Positions 33,367 through 39,996 of a stretch of DNA of 64,000 bases are shown here, piece after piece (position 1 is the first letter of the stretch; each line of letters opens with the position of its first letter). Both the position numbers and the translations under genes were made by a program. The notes below the pieces were generated by a model. It was not told the DNA's origin, ran no database searches, and saw only the letters and a list, made by a program, of their open reading frames with translations. The DNA comes from Pseudonocardia cypriaca (GTDB lineage: Bacteria > Actinomycetota > Actinomycetes > Mycobacteriales > Pseudonocardiaceae): contig NZ_VFPH01000001.1 of the NCBI RefSeq assembly GCF_006717045.1, positions 372,001-436,000 on the forward strand. The letters are read 5' to 3'.

Positions 33367-33959
33367 TGGAAGCCTTCCGCACCCACACCGGCATCGGCGT
33401 GCCGCTGCGCCGCTCCAACGTCGACACCGACCAGATCATCCCGGCCGTCTACCTCAAGCGGGTCACGCGCACCGGCTTCCAGGACGGGCTGTTCTCGGCC
33501 TGGCGGAACGACGAGTCGTTCATCCTGAACCAGGAGCCGTTCTCCCGCGGGTCCGTGCTGGTCGCAGGGCCGGACTTCGGCACGGGCTCCTCCCGTGAGC
33601 ACGCCGTCTGGGCGCTCATGGACTACGGGTTCCGCGTGGTCATCTCCTCCCGGTTCGCCGACATCTTCCGCGGCAACTCGGCCAAGCAGGGCCTGCTCGC
33701 GGCGCAGGTCGCGCAGCCCGACGTCGAGCTGCTGTGGAAGCTGCTGGAGAACGAGCCGGGCGTCGAGGTCACGGTCGACCTCGAGGAGAAGGTCGTGCAG
33801 GCGCGCGACCTCACGGTCCCGTTCCAGATCGACGACTACACCCGCTGGCGGCTGCTGGAGGGCCTGGACGACATCGGGCTCACCCTGCGCCACGTCGACG
33901 CGATCAGCGAGTACGAGGCCAGGCGTCCGGCGCGGCTGCCCACCACCGCCCAGGTGTGA
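33366..33959 (+). CDS. leuD: 3-isopropylmalate dehydratase small subunit
   Basis: Small (swivel-domain) subunit of isopropylmalate isomerase, 197 residues. Family segments are the substrate-loop NVDTDQIIPAVYLKRVT (about residues 18-34), GPDFGTGSSREHAVWAL and SSRFADIFRGNSAKQGLL. The ATG overlaps the leuC stop. hup follows after 32 bp on the same strand, an adjacency also known from mycobacteria. Confidence 0.97.
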   Translation: MEAFRTHTGIGVPLRRSNVDTDQIIPAVYLKRVTRTGFQDGLFSAWRNDESFILNQEPFSRGSVLVAGPDFGTGSSREHAVWALMDYGFRVVISSRFADIFRGNSAKQGLLAAQVAQPDVELLWKLLENEPGVEVTVDLEEKVVQARDLTVPFQIDDYTRWRLLEGLDDIGLTLRHVDAISEYEARRPARLPTTAQV

Positions 33960-33991
33960 GTCGCGCGCGGACCGCGTTCTAACGTGCAGCC

Positions 33992-34432
33992 ATGAACAAG
34001 ACGCAGCTCGTGGACGCGCTCGCCGAGCGCCTCGGAGACCGGCGCACCGCGGCGGCGGCCGTCGACGGTCTGCTCGAGACGATCGTCGACCGGGTCCGCT
34101 CCGGTGAGCAGGTTGCGCTCACCGGGTTCGGGGTCTTCGAGGGTCGTGCGCGTGCTGCCCGCACCGCCCGCAACCCGCGCACGGGCGTCGCGGTTGCGGT
34201 GCCGGCCACCACCGTGCCGGCCTTCCGGCCCGGGGCCGGGTTCCGCGCAGCGGTCGGGTCGGCCGCGCAGTCGAACGGCTCCGCGCCCGCGTCGGTCGTT
34301 GCCGAGCCCGCCACCGAGGCGCCGGTCAAGAACGGGAAGAACGGCAAGGCCGCCAAGGGCGGCAAGGCCAAGGAGGACAAGGCCGGCGGCGGCAAGGGCG
34401 CGAAGGCGAAGAAGGCCAAGTCGAAGAAGTGA
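33992..34432 (+). CDS. hup: HU-family nucleoid protein with Lys/Gly-rich tail
   Basis: A 146-residue HU-like DNA-binding protein. Residues 1-90 are the HU fold: MNKTQLVDALAERLGDR, VALTGFGVFEGRARAAR and the DNA-arm RNPRTGVAVAVPAT. The tail (about 95-146) has a short Ala/Ser/Pro linker and then Lys/Gly/Ala repeats (KNGKNGKAAKGGKAK). This is the actinobacterial HupB/HupS type, whose tail binds DNA in the manner of eukaryotic H1. The tail is shorter than in M. tuberculosis HupB. A clear terminator follows the gene. Confidence 0.94.
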   Translation: MNKTQLVDALAERLGDRRTAAAAVDGLLETIVDRVRSGEQVALTGFGVFEGRARAARTARNPRTGVAVAVPATTVPAFRPGAGFRAAVGSAAQSNGSAPASVVAEPATEAPVKNGKNGKAAKGGKAKEDKAGGGKGAKAKKAKSKK

Positions 34433-34463
34433 GGGGCTCCGCCCCTTCGTGAACGTCGGTTCG

Positions 34464-34503
34464 GGTGCGCCGGCGGCCTCAGCGGCCGCCGGCGCACCTT
34501 TTT
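34464..34503 (+). terminator. Rho-independent terminator after hup
   Basis: Arms 34464-34478 and 34484-34498 are exact 15-bp reverse complements with a 5-base loop, followed by five Ts (34499-34503). It cleanly separates the leuCD-hup unit from the lanthipeptide operon. Confidence 0.9.
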
Positions 34504-34562
34504 GTTGATCGTCGCCCTGCTGGAGCGGCACCCTAACCCGAGGAGATCGAAGGATCAACATC

Positions 34563-34591
34563 TTGTCGGATCGTTGAACGATCCTTAGTGT
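34563..34591 (+). promoter_or_regulatory. lanthipeptide operon promoter with operator in the spacer
   Basis: The -35 box is TTGTCG (34563-34568) and the -10 box TAGTGT (34586-34591), with a 17-base spacer. The palindrome GGATCGTT-G-AACGATCC (34568-34584) fills that spacer almost exactly. A repressor bound there would block polymerase, so the operon is probably repressed by a dimeric regulator such as a TetR- or MarR-type protein encoded elsewhere. A further inverted pair (GTTGATC at 34504-34510 and GATCAAC at 34553-34559) lies upstream. Boxes and palindrome are seen; repression is inferred. Confidence 0.6.
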
Positions 34592-34639
34592 GATGGACGC
34601 GGTACCGCTCAACCCATCACCGACGATCGGAGCAGCCTG

Positions 34640-34777
34640 ATGCCGACCGAGACGCTCGCACCCGCGGACTTCGACCTGGATCTCGAGGTCGCCGAGGTCG
34701 TGGAGTCCGAGATGTCCGCGCAGAAGACCGGCGTGACCGACATCTGCACCACCATCTTCTGGCCCTGCCGGAAGTGA
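34640..34777 (+). CDS. class I lanthipeptide precursor (LanA)
   Basis: A 45-residue peptide beginning MPTETLAPADFDLDLEVAE. F-D-L-D-L at residues 11-15 matches the FNLD-type leader motif that LanB enzymes bind. The C-terminal part, ending TDICTTIFWPCRK, has two cysteines (C36 and C43) and threonines T30, T33, T37 and T38. Dehydrated Thr33 could close on Cys36, and Thr37 or Thr38 on Cys43, giving two methyllanthionine rings. AQ (27-28) is a plausible leader end, but no protease gene is near. ATG 34640 follows GGAG at 7 bases. lanB begins 40 bp later. The core resembles no lanthipeptide I recall. Precursor status rests on motif, size and place. Confidence 0.88.
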   Translation: MPTETLAPADFDLDLEVAEVVESEMSAQKTGVTDICTTIFWPCRK

Positions 34778-34817
34778 TCGTGTCCGTCCGGCCGGTCCGA
34801 TGCGACGAGGAACGGGC

Positions 34818-37778
34818 ATGACCCGGTACTCGGTCTTCACGAGCGCATCCGTAGGTCTGTTGCGGGCCGCGGCGGCGCCGCGCCGGGCCGGCCGGGCGGC
34901 CGTCCCGCCGGCAGGCGAGCGGGAGCGCCTGGCCGCCCTCGTGGCGGACGGGCAGCTCCTCGAAGCGGTCGAGGCCGCCAGCCCGAGCCTGGCGCGGGAC
35001 GTGCGGGCGATCGCCGCAGGCGCCCCCGCGAAGGCGAAGGACGTGCGCCGCGCCCTCATCGCTCTCACCAAGTACCAACTGCGGCTCACCGGCCGGGCGA
35101 CGCCGTTCGGGCTCCTCGCAGGCGTGGCACCCGTGCGGTTCGGCGAACCTCCGGCGCTGCGGGCGGGTGACCGGCACCGGCCGGTCAGCCGTCCGGACGC
35201 GGCCTGGCTCGACGGACTGCTCGGGCTGGTGCGCACGGCACCCGAAGTGCTGGCCCGCACGTCCGTCGTCGCCGCGCCGGTCCGGTCGGTGCGCGACGGA
35301 CGGCTGTTGCTGCCGGCCCGGACCGTGGAGCCGGGCGGCAGGCGCCGGGAGCTGTCGATCCGGTACACGCCGATCGTCGGCGCGGCGCTGGAGGCGGCCA
35401 CCACGCCCATCCGCTGGCCCGAGCTCCTCACCGGTCTCGCCCGCCGCTTCGGCGCCGACCAGGGCAGCCTCGAGCCGGTGCTGCGCAGGCTCGTCGAGCT
35501 CGGGGCTCTGCTCACCGACCTGGATCCACCGGCGGACTGCACCGACCCCCTCCGCCACGTCCTCGCCGTCGGCGGGGACGCGCACGAGCTGTTCGGGACG
35601 CTGCGCGGGATCGACACCGACCTGCGCGCCGGCCGGCCGGTCGCCGGGCGCATGCGCGAGCTGCACGAAGGTGACGACGCGTCGCCCGTGCAGACCGACC
35701 TGCGCCTCGACGTGGATCTCACGCTCCCGGAGGAGGTGGCCCGGGAGGCCGAACGGGCCGCCACCGTGCTGTGGCGCCTCTCCACCCCGGTCGCCGCCTC
35801 GTGGCTGGCGGGCTACCACGAGCGGTTCCTCGAGCGGTACGGCACCGAGCGGGCCGTGCCCGTCACCGAGCTGCTGGCGGACACCGGCCTCGGGCTGCCC
35901 GAGTGGGACGGGTCGCCGTCCGGCCCCGGTCCCGACGAGCAGCGTGCCCCGGTGCTGGCCGCCGAGCTGCTGGCCGCCGTTCGGGAGCGGCGCCCCGAGA
36001 TCGTGCTGGACGACGCCCTCGTCGACCGGCTCGCCGCGGACGAGCCCGCCCCGCCGTCGATGGAACTGTGCGTCGAGGTGCTCGCCGACGGCTGGGAGCG
36101 GCTGTGCGCCGGCGACTTCCGCCTCGTCGTGGGGCAGAGCCTCGGCTCGGCGCTCGCCGGCACGACAGCGGCCCGGTTCGCCCACCTGCTCCCCGAGCTG
36201 GACGCCGAGCTGACGGACCTGGTGCGGGCCGGCGCGCCCGCGGACGGGGTGCGGGCAGCACAGGTGGCCTTCCGCCCGCTCGTGCCGCGCTCGACGAACG
36301 TCGCGGCGGTCCCGCAGCGGCTGCCGCTGCGCATCCCGCTCGCCCCCGGCACGCCCGACTCTTCGGTGACCGACCTGCCGCTGCACCGGCTCGCGGTCAC
36401 GGCCACCACCGACCGGCTCCACCTCGTGGACGCGTCCAGCGGCACGCGGATCGCCCCGGTGTCCGGCTCGATGCTCAACCCCCGCAGCGGCCACGTCCCG
36501 CCGGTTGCGCGGTTCCTGCTGGAGCTGGGCGGGCAGGACACGCCGCAGTGCATGCCGTGGAGCTGGGGCGTGCTCGCCGCGGCGCCGTACCTGCCCCGCG
36601 TCCGGCACGGACGCACCGTGCTCGCTCCCGCGCGCTGGGTGCCGCCCGGCGAGCTGGGCGACCCGGCCCTGCCGGCCGATCAGTGGCTGCGGTGCCTCGC
36701 GGAGTGGCGGGAGCGGTGGGACGTGCCGCGGCACGTGCGCCTGACCGTGGCCGACAACCACATCCCGGTCGACCTCGACGACCCGGTGCACCAGCTGGTG
36801 TTCCGCGACGAGCTGCGCAGGCACCCGCAGCTCGTGGTGCTGGAGGCGCCCGCCGACGCGGGCTGGCTGCGCGGCCCCCGCGGCGCGCACACCTGCGAGG
36901 TGGTGTTCCAGCTGCTCGGCAGGCGTGCGGACACCGCACCGCCCGTCGCCCGGCCGGTGGCATTGCGCGAGGCGGACCTGCTCCAGCTGCCCGGGGGAGA
37001 GTGGCTCTACGCGAAGCTCTACGCCACAGAGCCCGCGCAACGCGCCCTGCTGCGCACCCGGCTGCCGGAGCTGGTGGACGAGGCCGAGCTGTCCGCGGCC
37101 GGCGTCGACGGGTGGTTCTTCGTCCGCTACCGCGATCCCGACCCGCACCTGCGGCTGCGGTTCCACGGCAAGCCGGACGGGCTGTGGGGCGAGCTCGTGC
37201 CGCGCCTGCACGCCTGGGCCGGACGCCTGCGGAACGACGGCCTGCTGATCACGGCGGCGCTCGACAGCTACGACCCGGAGGTCGAACGCTACGGAGGGCC
37301 GGAGGCGATGGCCGACGCCGAGCGGGTCTTCCACGCCGACAGCGCGCTGGCGCTCGCCCTCGCCCCGCACCTGGACGGGGAGGACGCCGACGTGCGCGCC
37401 GCGGCGAGCGTGCACGACCTGCTGGCCGGGTTCGACCCGTCCGGCGGGGTCCTCGAGCGGTTCGTCGCGGCGGTGCCGGTGGCGGACCGACGGGCCGTGC
37501 CTGCCGCCCGGCGTGGGCGGCTCGCCGACCTCCTCCCCGTGCCCGGCGGCCGGCTCGTCGCACCGGGCGGCTTCCGGCGCGGGGCACTGGCGGCCTACGC
37601 CGCCACGCTCGAACGCATCGGATGCCCACCGGAACGGCGGGCGTACATCGGGGTGAGCCTCGCCCACATGCACTGCAACCGCCTCTTCGGCGTCGACCGC
37701 GCCCGGGAGCGGGGCGTGTACGCACTCCTGCACCGCGCGCTGGCCGTGCGGGCCGACAGGGCGAGGCACGGCCGATGA
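34818..37778 (+). CDS. lanthipeptide dehydratase LanB (full-length, class I)
   Basis: A 986-residue dehydratase that uses glutamyl-tRNA to glutamylate, and then eliminates, Ser/Thr of the precursor. The N-terminal glutamylation domain (about 1-680) has LTKYQLRLTGRATPFGLLAG (about 83-102), as in other LanBs. The C-terminal SpaB_C elimination domain (about 720-980) has WLYAKLYATEP, GWFFVRYRDPDPHLRLRFHG and the closing AHMHCNRLFG. Both halves are present in one chain, unlike split LanBs. ATG 34818 has GAGGA six bases upstream; ATG 34800 is also in frame. The stop overlaps lanC as ATGA. Confidence 0.93.
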   Translation: MTRYSVFTSASVGLLRAAAAPRRAGRAAVPPAGERERLAALVADGQLLEAVEAASPSLARDVRAIAAGAPAKAKDVRRALIALTKYQLRLTGRATPFGLLAGVAPVRFGEPPALRAGDRHRPVSRPDAAWLDGLLGLVRTAPEVLARTSVVAAPVRSVRDGRLLLPARTVEPGGRRRELSIRYTPIVGAALEAATTPIRWPELLTGLARRFGADQGSLEPVLRRLVELGALLTDLDPPADCTDPLRHVLAVGGDAHELFGTLRGIDTDLRAGRPVAGRMRELHEGDDASPVQTDLRLDVDLTLPEEVAREAERAATVLWRLSTPVAASWLAGYHERFLERYGTERAVPVTELLADTGLGLPEWDGSPSGPGPDEQRAPVLAAELLAAVRERRPEIVLDDALVDRLAADEPAPPSMELCVEVLADGWERLCAGDFRLVVGQSLGSALAGTTAARFAHLLPELDAELTDLVRAGAPADGVRAAQVAFRPLVPRSTNVAAVPQRLPLRIPLAPGTPDSSVTDLPLHRLAVTATTDRLHLVDASSGTRIAPVSGSMLNPRSGHVPPVARFLLELGGQDTPQCMPWSWGVLAAAPYLPRVRHGRTVLAPARWVPPGELGDPALPADQWLRCLAEWRERWDVPRHVRLTVADNHIPVDLDDPVHQLVFRDELRRHPQLVVLEAPADAGWLRGPRGAHTCEVVFQLLGRRADTAPPVARPVALREADLLQLPGGEWLYAKLYATEPAQRALLRTRLPELVDEAELSAAGVDGWFFVRYRDPDPHLRLRFHGKPDGLWGELVPRLHAWAGRLRNDGLLITAALDSYDPEVERYGGPEAMADAERVFHADSALALALAPHLDGEDADVRAAASVHDLLAGFDPSGGVLERFVAAVPVADRRAVPAARRGRLADLLPVPGGRLVAPGGFRRGALAAYAATLERIGCPPERRAYIGVSLAHMHCNRLFGVDRARERGVYALLHRALAVRADRARHGR

Positions 37779-39076
37779 CGGCGCTCCCGCTCGCCGTATC
37801 GCCGGACCTGCGCCGCCGCGCCATCGCCGTGGCCACGGAGGTGGCCGACCGGCTCCGCTCCCCAGAGCCGGTCGCCACCACCGCCCTCCGCGCCAGGCGC
37901 CCGGCGGGGCACCCCGGCTGGGACCCGTCCTCGCTGCTGCTCGGGCACCCCGGCGTCGCCGTCCTGCACGCGACGATGTCGGTCGCCGACCCGTCGTGGG
38001 CGATGGCCACCCACGCGCACCTGGCCGCCGCCGCGAGCGGGGCGGGCGCCGACCTGGTGCCCGCGGCCGTGCTGCACGGAAGCGTCCACGGTGGCTACCC
38101 CAAGCTCCTGCGCACCCTCGCCCACGCGCTGGCCGAGGCCAGCGAGCAGCAGGTCGAGGCGCAGGTCCGGCGGGCCGCGCAGGACGGCCCATGGCTCGCC
38201 GTCTCCGACTACGACGTGGTGAGCGGGCTCACCGGCAAGGGCAGGCTGCTGCTGGCACTCGGCGACGACCGCAGCTCGGATGCGCTCCACAGCACGCTGC
38301 GCCACCTCGTCGCGTGCACCCTCCCGGTGACCGCACACGGAGCGTCCGTGCCGGGCTGGTGGTGCCGCGGCGACGACCCCGCCGAGCTCCCGCACGGGTA
38401 CCTGGACGCCGGCCTCGCCCACGGCGTCGCAGGGCCGCTTGCGCTGATGGCGCTGGCCCACGACCGGGGGCACCGGGTGGAGGGGATGCCCGAGGCGATG
38501 CGCACCGTCGCCGACTGGCTGCTGCGCCGGGCCGTGGCCGACGAGCACGGCCTGCTGTGGCCGTCCCGCGTCTCGTTCGCGCAGGAGACGGGGGCCGAGC
38601 CGGTCGCCCCGGACGCGGTGAAGGCGGCCTGGTGCTACGGCGTCGCGGGCGTCGCGCGCGCCCTGCACCTGGCCGGCATCGCGCTCGGCGACCCGCAGCT
38701 GTGCGCGACGGCGGTGCAGGCGCTTCGGGGAGCGGTGCTGCGCCCGTGGTCGGATGCGCACCTCGTCGGGCCGACCGTCTGCCACGGGGCCGCCGGACTC
38801 CTGCAGGTCGTGCTGCGGGTCACCGAACGCGATCCCGACCCGGTGCTGCAGGGCGCGGCCGGCCTGCTCGCGCAGCGCGTGCTCTACGACTTCGACCGGA
38901 CCGCGCCGTTCGGCTTCCGGCACGGGCACCGCACCCGCTCCGGACGCGTGGTCGGCGTCGACGAGCCGGGGCTGCTCCAGGGCGCGGCGGGGGTCGCGCT
39001 CGTGCTGGCGACGTTCGCCCACCACCCCGGAACCATCGGTCCGGACGTCTGGGATGCGCCGCTGCTGCTGTCCTAG
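37775..39076 (+). CDS. lanthipeptide cyclase LanC
   Basis: A 433-residue LanC that catalyses Michael addition of Cys thiols to dehydrated residues. Zinc ligands are visible as Cys287 in AAWCYGVAG and Cys336-His337 in TVCHGAAG. The conserved active-site His is in GLAHGVAGPLALM (His216). The repeated GxxG segments of the alpha/alpha barrel (GVAG, GAAG) are spaced as in NisC. ATG 37775 is within the lanB stop; the longer open frame upstream is only the shadow of lanB. Its 3' end overlaps the convergent mutT1-like gene by 4 bp, so the operon ends here with no room for a transporter. Confidence 0.93.
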   Translation: MTALPLAVSPDLRRRAIAVATEVADRLRSPEPVATTALRARRPAGHPGWDPSSLLLGHPGVAVLHATMSVADPSWAMATHAHLAAAASGAGADLVPAAVLHGSVHGGYPKLLRTLAHALAEASEQQVEAQVRRAAQDGPWLAVSDYDVVSGLTGKGRLLLALGDDRSSDALHSTLRHLVACTLPVTAHGASVPGWWCRGDDPAELPHGYLDAGLAHGVAGPLALMALAHDRGHRVEGMPEAMRTVADWLLRRAVADEHGLLWPSRVSFAQETGAEPVAPDAVKAAWCYGVAGVARALHLAGIALGDPQLCATAVQALRGAVLRPWSDAHLVGPTVCHGAAGLLQVVLRVTERDPDPVLQGAAGLLAQRVLYDFDRTAPFGFRHGHRTRSGRVVGVDEPGLLQGAAGVALVLATFAHHPGTIGPDVWDAPLLLS

Positions 39077-39996
39077 TCGCCCGTGGGGTGCTCGTAGTAG
39101 TCGGCGGTGCGGAGCGTGGCGTCGGGGCCGAACGTGAGCAGCCAGGTGCTGCCCTTCTTCGCCGGGACGTCGTCGGGGTCCAACTCACGCAGGCCGGCGG
39201 CTGCCGCGAGGGTGCCGACCAGGTGCGGGATCACGCCGCCCTGGCTGCACGCCACGACGACGCCGGGGACGTCGGTCAGCGCGCGGAAGCGGGCGAGGGC
39301 GGCGGCGGGATCCGCCCAGTAGCCGTCCTCGCCGAGCGACGGATCCTCGTCGATCGCCAGGCCGAGCCGGTGGGCGAGCGGCACCACCGTGTCGCGGCAG
39401 CGCACCGGAGGCGCCGTGACGACGCGGTCGGGGCCGAACAGCCCGAGCAGCCCGTCGAGCTGCCACGCCTGCTCCTGGCCGGAGCCGGAGAGCGGGCGCG
39501 CCGCGTCCTCGCCGTCCCACTGGCTGCGGCTGCCGGCCTTCCCGTGCCGGACGAGCGCGATCACCGAGACCGGCGGGCCGACGTGCGTGAACCGCTGCAG
39601 GATGTCGAGGTCGTGGGGGTAGGACAGCAGCTCGGCCGCGGACGCGGGGTCCAGCCAGCGCAGCTCGTCCGTCTCCTCGCCCGGCGTGAACTCCCCGCCC
39701 CGCGCCTCGGCGGCCCAGTACCGCACCAGCTTGCCGCCTTCGGGCACGGCGTAGCGGACGTCGCCGAGCAGCGGGCCGAGCCGCGACTCCTGGCCGGTCT
39801 CCTCGGCGATCTCCCGTACGGCGGCGAAGGGCATCGTCTCGCCCGCGTCGAGCTTGCCCTTGGGGAACGACCAGTCGTCGTACTTCGGGCGGTGCACGAG
39901 CGCGAGCTCGACCCCGTGTCGGCCGGGACGCCACAGGACGGCCCCGGCCGCCAGTACGTCAGCGGCGGTCGGCTCCATCACCCGCGGCGCGGTCAC
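39073..39996 (-). CDS. mutT1: NUDIX hydrolase with histidine-phosphatase domain (MutT1-like)
   Basis: A 307-residue two-domain enzyme like mycobacterial MutT1. The N-terminal NUDIX domain has GKLDAGETMPFAAVREIAEE and TGQE, the complete Nudix box (about residues 44-67). The C-terminal histidine phosphatase domain starts at ALVRHGKAGSRS with the catalytic RHG. It probably clears 8-oxo-dGTP and diadenosine polyphosphates. GTG 39996 overlaps the ppk stop (GTGA) and has GGAGGCGGA just before it; ATG 39978 is also possible. The order fbiD, ppk, mutT1 on the minus strand suggests one transcript. Confidence 0.93.
   Translation of the reverse strand: MTAPRVMEPTAADVLAAGAVLWRPGRHGVELALVHRPKYDDWSFPKGKLDAGETMPFAAVREIAEETGQESRLGPLLGDVRYAVPEGGKLVRYWAAEARGGEFTPGEETDELRWLDPASAAELLSYPHDLDILQRFTHVGPPVSVIALVRHGKAGSRSQWDGEDAARPLSGSGQEQAWQLDGLLGLFGPDRVVTAPPVRCRDTVVPLAHRLGLAIDEDPSLGEDGYWADPAAALARFRALTDVPGVVVACSQGGVIPHLVGTLAAAAGLRELDPDDVPAKKGSTWLLTFGPDATLRTADYYEHPTGD

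Noticed and set aside
34504..34639. A second lanthipeptide precursor upstream of lanA
   Set aside because: No short frame here has a ribosome site together with Cys and Ser/Thr; the region reads as promoter and operator.
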